This document shows, piece after piece, positions 32,269-41,309 of a DNA stretch of 42,599 bases (position 1 is the stretch's first letter; every line of letters begins with the position of its first letter). The notes under the pieces are model-generated. The model saw only the letters and a list, made by a program, of their open reading frames with translations, had not been told where the DNA came from and did no database searches. Location: the NCBI GenBank assembly GCA_021772535.1, contig JAJFLV010000199.1, positions 1 through 42,599 on the forward strand. Reading direction: 5' to 3'. Position numbers and translations under genes: made by a program. The DNA is from Opitutales bacterium (GTDB lineage: Bacteria; Verrucomicrobiota; Verrucomicrobiia; Opitutales; UBA2987).

Positions 32269-33429
32269 AACCGAAATCACCATCGTTTCCCTGGCACTGG
32301 ATTTTGGTCTATTCAGCTCTTCCCAAACCTCGACAAAGGCAGCGTTGAGACCGTTCCAGGCTGCTGATGAGGTATCCCAGTGCCCGCTAATGCGAAGAAT
32401 CCGGTGCGCTTCTTGCGACTCGATCCCCATGGCAGCAAGCACATGGGACGGCCCTTCTGTACCCGAAGCGCAGGCTGATCCCGTCGATACGGTAAATCCG
32501 CGTTTATCCAAAAGAGAGACCCAACGGGTATTGGCGAAGCCGGGCATGACAAGGTAAACCGTATTCCATAACCGCTCATCGCTAGACCCGATTATCCGCA
32601 TTCCGGGAATCTGTTGGCAAAGAGTTTTCTCGAAGATATTTCGCCGGACTTCCTGCTCCGCTAGTGTCCGGTCAAGATTTTCATACAGATATTTGAGCGC
32701 CGCTACCATTGACCGGATACCGGGAAAATTTTCCGTCCCGGCCCGGTGACCCCTCTCATGAAGGCCGCCCAATTGAGACCTGAAGCTCGTTTCCCGTTGG
32801 TTGATAATATCGAAACCGACTCCCTTGGGACCACCGAATTTGTGAGCGCAAGCCGTTACATAATCACATTCTCCCAGGCCGTCGGAAGGCATTTTTCCCA
32901 ACCATTGGGAGGCGTCGGTATGAAAAGGCACACCCTTCTGACGGCACATTTTGAGGCACTTCCGCCAGGGTTGCAGGACGCCGGATTCGTTATTCGCAGC
33001 CATCAGGGAAACTAATACTATATCCGGGTTTTTTAATAATTTTGCCAAAACCGAGAGGTCCGAGATCCCGGAAGGCAGAACGGGAATATAATCCACTCTG
33101 TCGGGAAAAGCGGCCCGGGCCGGCTCCAATACGCTGGGATGCTCGATTGTCGAAACCACCACCCGGGCACGGGAAGAATGTTTGCCTGCCAAGTAATTAA
33201 AAACTGCGTTGTTGCCCTCGGTGGCGCCGGAGTTGAAGACAATCGCCTCCACCGGACAACCCATCAAACCGGCTAGCCACTCCCGGTCGTCATCAAACAG
33301 GTTACGAGCTCTGGCGGCAGACCGGTAAGGGCTGGAGGGGTTCTGCCAGTGATCACGGGAAGCAAGCATGTAAGCCTCCTCGGCCGCTTCCAGCAGCGGT
33401 GTGGTGGCATTATTGTCAAAATAGGGCAT
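32266..33429 (-). CDS. Cysteine desulfurase (NifS/IscS family)
   Basis: This PLP enzyme takes sulfur from cysteine to a protein persulfide for Fe-S clusters or tRNA thiolation. The 387 residues include the N-terminal FDNNATTPL, NSGATEGNN, HTDASQWLGK, the PLP Lys197 in ACAHKFGGPKGVG, and the catalytic Cys320 in STGSACASG. No IscU, SufE or tRNA thiolase lies nearby, so it cannot be assigned to IscS or NifS proper. Its stop overlaps the recF ATG by one base. A LysM lipoprotein gene ends 48 bases upstream on the same strand. Confidence 0.94.
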   Translation of the reverse strand: MPYFDNNATTPLLEAAEEAYMLASRDHWQNPSSPYRSAARARNLFDDDREWLAGLMGCPVEAIVFNSGATEGNNAVFNYLAGKHSSRARVVVSTIEHPSVLEPARAAFPDRVDYIPVLPSGISDLSVLAKLLKNPDIVLVSLMAANNESGVLQPWRKCLKMCRQKGVPFHTDASQWLGKMPSDGLGECDYVTACAHKFGGPKGVGFDIINQRETSFRSQLGGLHERGHRAGTENFPGIRSMVAALKYLYENLDRTLAEQEVRRNIFEKTLCQQIPGMRIIGSSDERLWNTVYLVMPGFANTRWVSLLDKRGFTVSTGSACASGTEGPSHVLAAMGIESQEAHRILRISGHWDTSSAAWNGLNAAFVEVWEELNRPKSSARETMVISV

Positions 33430-33477
33430 GATTTCTTACCTGATTATCGATAAAATCATAAATGGATCGATTCAACA

Positions 33478-34236
33478 TCAGGGTATTTTCAGTTCCACCC
33501 CCACCCTCAGGTCGTCCGGATTGGAAAGCTTGTCCCGATTGGCCTGAAAAATGTCCATCCACCGGTCCGGGGTGCCGTAAACCTTGGCGCTTATTCGGCT
33601 AAGATTATCACCGGGTTGAATGGTGTAAAAGGCGGGCCGCGTCTCAACATCATTGGCATCCGTGGCAGGCTGGCTGTCCCGGGCGGGTTCCGGCGAAGTA
33701 ATTGTTTCCCCAGCCGCTTCTTCCCCCTCGACAGACTCCCCTGTGGTAGTTTGCCGGTCACCGACGGCATTTAATTGTTCCCTTAGTCGCCGGTTATCCA
33801 GCTTCAACTGGTTGACCAGCTCCAGCAGATCGAGCCGGTCAATATCGTTTTCAAAGGGATGCCCTGCCAGGGTTCGGGCAAATTCCTTCTTGGCGGTATC
33901 GATCAATTGGCGAACAAATTCGGCTTGCTGCGAGTCTGGCCTCAATTCGAGATATTTTCGAAAATGGTATATGGCCGATATCGGATCCTTGATGTGGGTC
34001 AGGAATAGATTTCCCGCTTCCAGGTGGGACTCCGCCGCATCTTCTCTTTTTTCGATGACTTTCAAAAAAGCGCTCAAGGCCTCGCGGTAGTTGCCTTCGC
34101 GATTATAGCGATCTCCACGAATGAAATATTTTTCCTGTTTTTCGGATAAAACCTCCATGGAATCCCCACCGCATCCGGCAGAAACTATCAACAATGAAAT
34201 CAAAAAAAGGTAGTGGAACCACGCGAGCATCGACAA
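33478..34236 (-). CDS. LysM-domain lipoprotein
   Basis: The 252-residue protein has a signal peptide with a lipobox (VSAGC, Cys22) and a TPR-like helical part (about 33-100, YFIRGDRYNREGNYREALSAFLKVIEKRED and following). A short coiled coil (about 130-155), a Thr/Glu/Pro-rich linker and a C-terminal LysM domain (about 204-250, YTIQPGDNLSRISAKVYGTPDRWMDIFQANR) complete it. LysM binds peptidoglycan, so the protein probably tethers a membrane lipoprotein to the wall or helps division. It is first in the (-) run with the cysteine desulfurase, recF, TauE/SafE and ruvC genes and is divergent from kdsD. Confidence 0.92.
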   Translation of the reverse strand: MSMLAWFHYLFLISLLIVSAGCGGDSMEVLSEKQEKYFIRGDRYNREGNYREALSAFLKVIEKREDAAESHLEAGNLFLTHIKDPISAIYHFRKYLELRPDSQQAEFVRQLIDTAKKEFARTLAGHPFENDIDRLDLLELVNQLKLDNRRLREQLNAVGDRQTTTGESVEGEEAAGETITSPEPARDSQPATDANDVETRPAFYTIQPGDNLSRISAKVYGTPDRWMDIFQANRDKLSNPDDLRVGVELKIP

Positions 34237-34348
34237 AACCTGGAAAATAATTAATCTCTGACTTTTAAAAACACAAAGGATTTTCTATCCACAATCAATC
34301 TTTTGAGTAGGAAATACATGGAATGAAAATCGAACCGATAGTAAAAGC

Positions 34349-35338
34349 ATGAGTCTAGATGCTGAAACGCTTTTAAATAAAGCAAGAAATTGCCTCAATC
34401 TCGAAATTGCAGCCATCGGGGCCACCAGAGACAACCTGGATCAAAGTTTCATTGATGTTATCGAGGCAATCCACGATGCCATTCTGTCTGGTAAAAAACT
34501 GATTTTAACTGGAGTGGGCAAAAATGCGCCGGTCTGTCAAAAGTTGGTGGGAACCTTTTGCAGCACAGGAGTACCCGCCTGTTTTCTGGATCCCAATCAA
34601 GCCCTGCACGGCGATTTAGGGGTTTGCGCGGAAGGCGATCTCGTTTTCATCCTCAGCAACAGCGGTCAATCGGAGGAAATTCTCTCCCTCTTTCCCACTC
34701 TCAAACGCCTGGGAGTGCAAACCGTCGCAATAACCGCGGAATCCACCTCTGACCTGGCCGTCAATTCGGACCTCGTTCTCACCTACCGGGCGGAAAAGGA
34801 GGCCTGTCCCCTGAATCTTGCCCCCACGGCAAGCACATCGGCCGCGCTCGCCTTGGGAGACGCGCTGGCTATGGTTTACATCGAGGTGAGAGGGTTCGAC
34901 CGGGAGGATTTCGCCCGCCTGCATCCCGCCGGCAGCCTGGGCAAATCCCTTTTGTTGCGGGCGAGTGAAATCATGCGCTGCGGGCAGCGTTTTGCCAGCT
35001 TGCCCAAAACCGTCACTGTTCGTGAGGCCATCTTAGCCACCACCAAGGCCAAATGTGGAACCATCGCTCTTACCAACCCGGAAACCGGAGTCCTGGAAGG
35101 CGTTTTCTCCGATGGCGATCTGCGACGCTGTTCCCTCAGCGGAAAGGATTTCCTTTATTTGCCGGTTGAAAATTTCATGTCCCGAAATCCCAAGACCGTT
35201 GCCATGGATTCCCTTGCGGTGGACGTTCTTAAGATATTTGAGACCTCGAAAGTAAATGATCTCATAGTGGTCGATTCCGAAGGAAAACCGGCAGGACTGG
35301 TGGACGGACAAGACCTGCCAAAACTAAAGATCCTTTAA
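34349..35338 (+). CDS. kdsD: Arabinose-5-phosphate isomerase (KdsD/KpsF type)
   Basis: The enzyme interconverts ribulose 5-phosphate and arabinose 5-phosphate, the first step to Kdo of lipopolysaccharide. The 329-residue protein has an N-terminal SIS domain with Lys58 (GVGKN), His87 (LHGDLG), Glu110 (NSGQSEE), Glu151 (EACPLNLAPT) and His192 (LHPAG), matching the functional residues of E. coli KdsD, followed by two CBS domains (about 205-329, with FSDGDLRR). The GKSGH loop reads GKNAP, and the HPxE motif reads DPNQ, small departures that spare the catalytic residues. Other Kdo genes are not in the window. Confidence 0.94.
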   Translation: MSLDAETLLNKARNCLNLEIAAIGATRDNLDQSFIDVIEAIHDAILSGKKLILTGVGKNAPVCQKLVGTFCSTGVPACFLDPNQALHGDLGVCAEGDLVFILSNSGQSEEILSLFPTLKRLGVQTVAITAESTSDLAVNSDLVLTYRAEKEACPLNLAPTASTSAALALGDALAMVYIEVRGFDREDFARLHPAGSLGKSLLLRASEIMRCGQRFASLPKTVTVREAILATTKAKCGTIALTNPETGVLEGVFSDGDLRRCSLSGKDFLYLPVENFMSRNPKTVAMDSLAVDVLKIFETSKVNDLIVVDSEGKPAGLVDGQDLPKLKIL

Positions 35339-35353
35339 CCCGGCAACAGCGGG

Positions 35354-36331
35354 TCAAATTTGGCTTTTGTGGCGAATCCGGTCGATCCCCACGGCTAATA
35401 TTATGACCATGCCGATGATTATTTCCTGAACATGATTTTCCCAACCCATCAGTTGTGTGCCATTGCGCAAGGAGGCCATGATGAGAGCGCCGATGATGGC
35501 TCCCGTCACGCTCCCTGTGCCACCGCTCAAGCTGGCCCCGCCGATTACCACCGCGGCAATCACATCCAGCTCCAAACCGACTGCAACGGTGGGGGAGCCT
35601 TGCTGCAAACGTGAGGCCTGCATTAACCCGGCCAATCCATAAAGCAAACCGGCGCCACTGTAGAGAGCAACCTTGACATGGCGGGTGCGAATTCCGCACA
35701 GCCGGGCAGCGGCTTCGTTCGAACCAATGGCAAATATATGACGTCCGAAAACGGAAAAATTAACGATCACACCGATGATCAGGGCCATCAGAAGCGCGAT
35801 CAGCACCCCCATCGGAGGCAGCCATAGGGGCAGGTCGATGGAGTTGTTCATGGCCACGTTTACCGGACTGGCCGGGTCGAAGTTGACGGTTTGGTTTCCG
35901 GCCGCCCATTTGGCCGCCCCGCGGGCAATCCCCATCATCCCCAAGGTAACGATAAAAGGATTCATATTGAAACCTGCAATTACCACCCCATTGACCAGGC
36001 CGAACATTCCTCCACAGAGAACGGAAATTAATACCGCCAGAGGGAGTGGGAACTCCGCTTGCACTGCCAAGGCCCCGCCAACACAGGAAAAAGCAACCAC
36101 CGAACCTACGCTTAAATCGATCCCGCCGCTGGCAATTATCATCGTCATTCCGAGAGAGGCAATGGCCACAATAACCGTTTGAGTTAAGACGAATTTGAAA
36201 TTGAGAGGGGTTAAAAAACCCGGCGTTCCCGAAAACAGAAGCAGCACCAAGATCAGCCCCAGGAGGGGGCCGAATTTTTGAAGTCTGGACATCGACCCGA
36301 GCCACGTTGATTTTGAGGTTGTTTCCGCCAT
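35354..36331 (-). CDS. rbsC: Ribose-type ABC transporter permease
   Basis: The 325-residue protein has about nine or ten spans and the RbsC/AraH/XylH permease pattern: IIASGGIDLSVGSVVAFS near residues 63-82, FIVTLGMMGIARG, IFAIGSNEAAARLCGI (the contact loop with the ATPase) and AVVIGGASLSGGTGSVTG near the end. It forms the membrane channel for a periplasmic sugar-binding importer. It lies 25 bases after the ATPase gene. The actual sugar is not shown; there is no kinase or isomerase in the cluster to indicate it. Confidence 0.94.
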   Translation of the reverse strand: MAETTSKSTWLGSMSRLQKFGPLLGLILVLLLFSGTPGFLTPLNFKFVLTQTVIVAIASLGMTMIIASGGIDLSVGSVVAFSCVGGALAVQAEFPLPLAVLISVLCGGMFGLVNGVVIAGFNMNPFIVTLGMMGIARGAAKWAAGNQTVNFDPASPVNVAMNNSIDLPLWLPPMGVLIALLMALIIGVIVNFSVFGRHIFAIGSNEAAARLCGIRTRHVKVALYSGAGLLYGLAGLMQASRLQQGSPTVAVGLELDVIAAVVIGGASLSGGTGSVTGAIIGALIMASLRNGTQLMGWENHVQEIIIGMVIILAVGIDRIRHKSQI

Positions 36332-36356
36332 CTATATTTCTCCTTCGGGCAATAGA

Positions 36357-37892
36357 TTAGGAGGTTTGGCGCCCCAGAGCAGATTCGAGCAAACGGTGCT
36401 CGCTCCAATCCTCGACAGAGCGAATTTCCGTCAGTATTCCTCGCCGCATAACACCGATGGTATGGCAAACGCCAAGGAGTTCCGGGAGATAGGAACTGAC
36501 AAATATAATCGCTTTGCCCTTTGAGGCGAGTTCGTTCATGAGCCGGTAGATCTGCTCCTTGCTGCCGATGTCAATTCCGCGCGTCGGCTCGTCCAGCAAA
36601 TAAATTTCGGCATCGTGATGGAGAAGCCGTCCCAATGCGACCTTCTGCTGGTTCCCTCCAGAGAGTTCTGCCACCGGTTGGTTCTCATTGCGCGCCTTGA
36701 CCTGGAGTTTTTTGAGCCAACTGCCAGCCGAATACCGCAATTTTTGGGAATTGACGAAGCCGAACCGGCTATAGGGACGGTAGCGAGTGGCACAGAGGTT
36801 TTCCGCCAGGCTGCGGTTGAGCAATAAACCTTCATCCTTACGGTTTTCACTTAAAAACCCTATTCCATCGGCAAGACGCAGCCAGGGGGAGGAACGTGTC
36901 TTATCCTTACGGCGGACCAAAACAGCGCCTCCACCTAATGCATCGAGGCCAAATATGGCTCGCAAAGTTTCCGTGCGTCCCGCGCCAATTAATCCTGCTA
37001 TTCCGAATATCTCTCCTTTGCGCAATTGCAGGGAGACATTGCGGGGCTTCCTCACTCCAGAGACTTTTTCCAATTCCAAAACTGTTTCACCGGGAAGGTT
37101 TTCCGGTTTCGGAAAAATCTCGCTGACCTCCCGTCCAACCATCAGACGAACGATCTGTTTGAAATCGGTGGCAACCATTTCTCCTCTGCCTACCGTCTGC
37201 CCATCGCGCAAGACAGTAAAACGGTCGGCGATTTCCCGGCACTCCTCCAGAAAATGGCTGATATAAATAACACCTACCCCTTTCTCCTTAAGTTTTCGAA
37301 TGACCGCGAACAAGATTTCCACATCGCTCCGGGAAAGACTGCTGGTGGGTTCATCCATTATCATTAATCGGGCCGAACCAAGGCAGGCACGGGCAATTTC
37401 AACGATCTGTCTTTCCGCCAGGGAAAGACGATACAAGGGCGCTTCCAGGGGTAGAGTTTCGTGATGCAAGGCGGCCAATGCTTCCCGGGCGCGTTTGCGG
37501 CGCTCTGCCCGGTTCACCCATCCCCAGCGAGAGGGCTCGGCGCCAAGTAATAAGTTTTCCTCAACGCTCAGATGGAGAGCCAGGGAAAGCTCCTGGTAAA
37601 TGGTGGATATACCCATCCCCCGGGCATGGATCGGGCTTCCCGCAATGATGGGTCTGCCATCCAGCTCGATGGATCCGGAATCCATGGCATAAGTGCCACT
37701 GAGGATATTGACCAAAGTGCTTTTACCGGCTCCATTTTCCCCAATCAGAGCATGCACCTCTCCCTCCTGAATCTCCAGATCCACATTTCGCAATGCATTG
37801 GTGGCGCCGAACTGCTTGCAAATCCCGCGAACGGAGAGAAGAGGCCGTTTGGTGGGAGTCCGGGTAGAGGCGGCAGAATTTGACTCGCTCAT
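36357..37892 (-). CDS. rbsA: Ribose-type ABC transporter ATP-binding protein (two domains)
   Basis: The 511-residue protein is a tandem ABC ATPase. The first domain has Walker A GENGAGKST (51-59), signature LSLAERQIVEIARA and Walker B LMIMDEPTSSLS. The second has a degenerate Walker A GLIGAGRTE (Arg for Lys, usual in this family), signature LSGGNQQKVALGR and Walker B IYLLDEPTRGID. It powers import through RbsC. The gene lies between the binding-protein and permease genes. Confidence 0.95.
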   Translation of the reverse strand: MSESNSAASTRTPTKRPLLSVRGICKQFGATNALRNVDLEIQEGEVHALIGENGAGKSTLVNILSGTYAMDSGSIELDGRPIIAGSPIHARGMGISTIYQELSLALHLSVEENLLLGAEPSRWGWVNRAERRKRAREALAALHHETLPLEAPLYRLSLAERQIVEIARACLGSARLMIMDEPTSSLSRSDVEILFAVIRKLKEKGVGVIYISHFLEECREIADRFTVLRDGQTVGRGEMVATDFKQIVRLMVGREVSEIFPKPENLPGETVLELEKVSGVRKPRNVSLQLRKGEIFGIAGLIGAGRTETLRAIFGLDALGGGAVLVRRKDKTRSSPWLRLADGIGFLSENRKDEGLLLNRSLAENLCATRYRPYSRFGFVNSQKLRYSAGSWLKKLQVKARNENQPVAELSGGNQQKVALGRLLHHDAEIYLLDEPTRGIDIGSKEQIYRLMNELASKGKAIIFVSSYLPELLGVCHTIGVMRRGILTEIRSVEDWSEHRLLESALGRQTS

Positions 37893-37937
37893 CGGGATTA
37901 TGCCGGAAAGCGTGATACGATTTTCATCGATCAGGGA

Positions 37938-38942
37938 TCATTGCAGGTATTCCTCCAAAGCAGGATTGAGCATCTCCTGGATTTCGGTCTGCTGTATATT
38001 TTCGATTGTAACGAGACTGGCCCCTGTATCGAACTGTTTTTCTGTCACCAAGCCTTCAAGGTGATCAACCATGAGCTTTACGCCCAGGTATCCCATGCGG
38101 AAAGGGTCTTGAATAACAATTGCATTCAAATCGCCGGACAGGAGGCCGTCCACGTTTTGCTTGCCCCCGTCGAATCCTATGAACTTGACCTCCGAAGCCC
38201 TGCCGATGGAACGGAGGGCCAGCAACATGCCGTTGGTGCCGGATTCGTTTGGGGTAAAAATTCCATCGACCTCATCTCCGTAGCGCTGGAGGAGGTTTTG
38301 GGCTGCGGTGTAAGCCGTTTCCCGAGTGGGGCCGGCATACTGGTTGGAAGAGAGGACCCGAATTTCCGGAAATTTCCCAATCGCATCCAGAAAACCGGCC
38401 TCCCGGGCTTCAGTGCTGGCCGATCCCACCATAAGCCGCAACAGAATGACATTGCCCTTGCCCTCCAACAATTGGCCAAGGTGTTCCCCCGCGATTTCAC
38501 CTCCGTGAAAATTATCTGTGGCTGCATAGCTTACGTAATCATCATAATCGAGGCCAGAGTCGATGATGACGACCGGTATCCCGGCCGCACCGGCCTTTTG
38601 AACCGGCGGAATGAGGGCCTTGCGATCCAGCGGCGCGAGGATAATGCCACTGACCCTCTGTCCGATAAAATTTTCCACCACATTGATTTGCCCTGCCCGG
38701 TCATCCTCCAGCAGGGGGCCTTTCCAGATAATTTCGACCTTGGTTCCCAAAGCATTGAACTCACGCTCCGCTTTTACCGCGCCGGCATGAATGGACTTCC
38801 AGAAAACGTGGGTCGTGCCCTTGGGGATTACCGCGATTTTGTGGATCTTTTCGGAATCGCGTGAGCATTGGCACCCGGATAACAGGACCAAAGACAAAAG
38901 AAAAATGAGCGGACTTTTAATTAACCAGGAAATTGTTGGCAT
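37938..38942 (-). CDS. rbsB: Sugar-binding lipoprotein of ribose-type ABC importer
   Basis: The 334-residue protein has a lipoprotein signal (lipobox LSGC, Cys24) and a type I periplasmic-binding fold: HKIAVIPKGTTHVFWKSIHAGAVKAERE at the start, GIILAPLDRKAL, VVIIDSGLD, YAATDNFHGGEIAGEHL, and DGIFTPNESGTNGMLLAL. It captures the sugar for RbsA and RbsC. Anchoring by lipid is uncommon for Gram-negative ribose proteins but common in other groups. It heads the (-) operon and is divergent from the glycosyltransferase at 39026, with about 83 bases between starts. Confidence 0.93.
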   Translation of the reverse strand: MPTISWLIKSPLIFLLSLVLLSGCQCSRDSEKIHKIAVIPKGTTHVFWKSIHAGAVKAEREFNALGTKVEIIWKGPLLEDDRAGQINVVENFIGQRVSGIILAPLDRKALIPPVQKAGAAGIPVVIIDSGLDYDDYVSYAATDNFHGGEIAGEHLGQLLEGKGNVILLRLMVGSASTEAREAGFLDAIGKFPEIRVLSSNQYAGPTRETAYTAAQNLLQRYGDEVDGIFTPNESGTNGMLLALRSIGRASEVKFIGFDGGKQNVDGLLSGDLNAIVIQDPFRMGYLGVKLMVDHLEGLVTEKQFDTGASLVTIENIQQTEIQEMLNPALEEYLQ

Positions 38943-39025
38943 TCGAATTCTATTGGAATATGGTATGGCTGTGCTTTATGGGTCAAGGTTTAACCGAAGT
39001 CAGAAGGCACCAGAGAGAATCTAGA

Positions 39026-39811
39026 GTGAAAGAGTATCCGGAAAAACCTTCTATTTTCAACGTCCTGGGGGTCGCTGTAAGCCGCCTCAATCTGGAAACG
39101 GCCAGGGAAAAAGTCCTCCAAGCACTCTCGGACGGGGAAAAAGGCTACGTTTGCGTAACCGGTGTCCACGGTATCAGCGAAGCCCAAAAAGATCCGGCTT
39201 TTCGGAAGATTTTAAACCGTGCTTATTTGAATACTCCTGACGGAATGCCCCTGGTCTGGCTGGGCAAAAAACAATTCGGCCCAGATGTAAGCCGCGTTTA
39301 CGGACCGGACTTGATGCTCGAAATTTGCTCCGCCACCGAGCACACCCCTTACGGCCATTTCTTTTACGGGGGTGGCCCTGGAGTGGCCGAGACACTCAGT
39401 TTAAAATTAAAAGAACGCTTTCCCGGATTGAAAACAGCGGGGGTTTTTACGCCCCCGTTTCGACCTCTCAACGCAAAGGAGGAAAAAGATCTGGTGGAAT
39501 TGTTGCGGAAAAGTCGGCCGGCAATATTCTGGGTTGGTTTGAGCACACCAAAACAGGAACAATTCATGGCTGGCTACCTGGATAAACTGGAAACGACGCT
39601 AATGTTCGGAGTTGGCGCCGCCTTCGATTTTCATGCCGGACGGGTGAGGCAGGCTCCGAGATGGATCCAGCGCTCCGGTTTCGAGTGGCTATACCGCCTT
39701 TGTCTAGAACCGGGAAGACTTTGGAAAAGATATTTGAAAAATAATCCACTCTTCCTTTTTCGACTTCTATTGCAGTCGACTGGATTGATAAAATACCCTG
39801 TTGAGCGTTAA
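39026..39811 (+). CDS. WecG/TagA/CpsF family glycosyltransferase (GT26)
   Basis: The 261-residue protein has the GT26 pattern: N-terminal VLGVAVSRLNLETA, VTGVHGISEAQKDPAF, LNTPDGMPLVWLGKK, RVYGPDLML, then WVGLSTPKQEQFM and GVGAAFDFHAGRVRQAPRW. These enzymes add a sugar (for example ManNAcA or ManNAc) to a lipid-linked sugar in surface polysaccharide or teichoic acid synthesis. GTG at 39026 is the preferred start because it gives the family length; ATG at 38978 would overlap more upstream sequence. The next gene, a GDP-mannose 3,5-epimerase-like enzyme, is 43 bases downstream and may supply a nucleotide sugar for the same surface polymer. Confidence 0.93.
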   Translation: MKEYPEKPSIFNVLGVAVSRLNLETAREKVLQALSDGEKGYVCVTGVHGISEAQKDPAFRKILNRAYLNTPDGMPLVWLGKKQFGPDVSRVYGPDLMLEICSATEHTPYGHFFYGGGPGVAETLSLKLKERFPGLKTAGVFTPPFRPLNAKEEKDLVELLRKSRPAIFWVGLSTPKQEQFMAGYLDKLETTLMFGVGAAFDFHAGRVRQAPRWIQRSGFEWLYRLCLEPGRLWKRYLKNNPLFLFRLLLQSTGLIKYPVER

Positions 39812-39854
39812 TGTAGGTTTAAATTTAATAATCCCATGAAAACTTTCTCTACCA

Positions 39855-40859
39855 ATGGATAAGAAAATAGTTGTCGCCGGAGCCGGCGGATTTATAGGCG
39901 GGCATGTGGTGAATTTTCTGCGGACACGGGGACACAGGAATTTACGAGCGGTCGATATAAAACCCCCGGAACAGTGGTTTCAGCGGTTTGAGGATGTTGA
40001 AAACCTGGTTCTCAATTTGCAAAAAGAGGATGCCTGCCGAAAGGCGGCGGAAGGCGCTGAGATGGTCTATAACTTCGCCGCCGACATGGGGGGAATGGGG
40101 TTTATCGAAAACAACAAAGCCCTCTGCATGTTGAGTGTGCTGATCAACACCCACCTGCTGGAAGCCAGCCGCAAGACTTCCGTGAGGAAGTATTTTTATG
40201 CCTCATCGGCTTGCGTCTATGCCGCCGACAAGCAGAAAAGTGAAGATGTGGTACCTCTGGCCGAACCGGATGCCTACCCTGCCATGCCTGAGGATGGCTA
40301 CGGCTGGGAAAAGCTCTTCAGTGAGCGTATGTGCCGGCATTACCATGAAGATTTTGGCCTGGAAATCGCGGTGGCTAGGTTTCACAACGTTTACGGTCCC
40401 ATGGGAACTTTTGATGGAGGCCGGGAAAAAGCTCCCGCCGCAATATGTCGGAAAATAATCAACAACATTTTAAGCGACTCTCTGGAAATAGAAATTTGGG
40501 GTGACGGCAAACAGACCCGCAGTTTTACCTTTATCGAGGATTGTCTCAAAGGTATCGATTTGCTCATGAGGAGCGATATTCAGGAACCCCTCAATATCGG
40601 GAGCAGCGAACTGGTTTCCATTAACGGCTTGGTTGACATCGTTGAGTCGATTGCGGAGGTCAAGCTGCGCCGCACCTATAAATTGAATGCCCCCAAGGGC
40701 GTCAATGGCCGCAATAGTGACAACACTCTCATCAAATCCCTTTTTCAATGGGAACCATCTACAAGATTGAAAGATGGTTTGGAGACAACCTACCGCTGGA
40801 TCTATGACCAGATGGTAAATCGGCACAAGTTGGAAAGCGACAGATTTACCCGCCCCTGA
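39855..40859 (+). CDS. GDP-mannose 3,5-epimerase-like NAD-dependent epimerase
   Basis: The 334-residue SDR-family protein matches GDP-mannose 3,5-epimerase (GME). It has the NAD-binding GAGGFIG (9-15), NFAADMGGMGFI, Tyr149-x-x-x-Lys153 in YGWEKL, RFHNVYGPMGT followed by GGREKAPAA, and WGDGKQTRSFTFI. The plant enzyme's catalytic Cys (in SSAC) and Lys (in GGREK) are both present as Cys120 and Lys192, with the same 72-residue separation. GME converts GDP-mannose to GDP-L-galactose (and GDP-L-gulose), a vitamin C step in plants; in bacteria it more likely feeds surface polysaccharide. A GT26 glycosyltransferase precedes it. Confidence 0.92.
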   Translation: MDKKIVVAGAGGFIGGHVVNFLRTRGHRNLRAVDIKPPEQWFQRFEDVENLVLNLQKEDACRKAAEGAEMVYNFAADMGGMGFIENNKALCMLSVLINTHLLEASRKTSVRKYFYASSACVYAADKQKSEDVVPLAEPDAYPAMPEDGYGWEKLFSERMCRHYHEDFGLEIAVARFHNVYGPMGTFDGGREKAPAAICRKIINNILSDSLEIEIWGDGKQTRSFTFIEDCLKGIDLLMRSDIQEPLNIGSSELVSINGLVDIVESIAEVKLRRTYKLNAPKGVNGRNSDNTLIKSLFQWEPSTRLKDGLETTYRWIYDQMVNRHKLESDRFTRP

Positions 40860-40871
40860 ATTCCCTTTTAA

Positions 40872-41291
40872 TTACTCCCCCGCGAAACTGAGGACGATCT
40901 TTCGCGTATGTGAATTGGCCCGGTGTTCCCATAAAAAAACTCCCTGCCAGGTTCCTAGAGCCAGTTTGCACTTATAAAAGGGCACTACTTCGGTGGTTCG
41001 GGTGAGAGCCATTTTAATATGGCTGGGCATGTCGTCGGGACCTTCCATGGTATGGATAAAATCAGGATCGCCTTCCGGAACCAGTTTTTCCATGAATAAC
41101 TCAAGGTCACGGCGCGCCGAAGGATCGGCATTTTCCATTATCACCAGGCTGCAACTGGTGTGCCGGCAAAAAATCGTCGCAGTCCCCTCGCGCAGGCCGC
41201 TGCGGGACAGCTCTCGCTCGATCTCCGCAGTAATTTCGTAGGTCCCCTTGCCTCTTGTTCGGAGGGACAGCGAAGAAGTGACAACGGACAT
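40872..41291 (-). CDS. YjbQ family protein (secondary thiamine-phosphate synthase-like)
   Basis: The 139-residue protein has the compact YjbQ/UPF0047 pattern: a beta start, CRHTSCSLVIMENADP with the His/Cys cluster, HTMEGPDDMPSHIK, and LGTWQGVFLWEHR near the C-terminus. E. coli YjbQ has a weak thiamine-phosphate synthase activity; the normal cellular role of the family is unsettled. It lies 18 bases after fumC on the same strand and is probably co-transcribed with it; it ends convergently with the epimerase, 12 bases away. Confidence 0.9.
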   Translation of the reverse strand: MSVVTSSLSLRTRGKGTYEITAEIERELSRSGLREGTATIFCRHTSCSLVIMENADPSARRDLELFMEKLVPEGDPDFIHTMEGPDDMPSHIKMALTRTTEVVPFYKCKLALGTWQGVFLWEHRANSHTRKIVLSFAGE

Positions 41292-41309
41292 GATTGAAAA
41301 CGATACCGC

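Noticed and set aside
37941-38864. 307-codon open frame antisense to rbsB
   Set aside because: The minus-strand frame is a clear sugar-binding lipoprotein; the antisense product has no recognisable features.
38957-38986. rbsB promoter TTGACC-18-CATATT on the minus strand
   Set aside because: It would place the transcript start only about eight bases before the rbsB ATG, and the -10 is weak.
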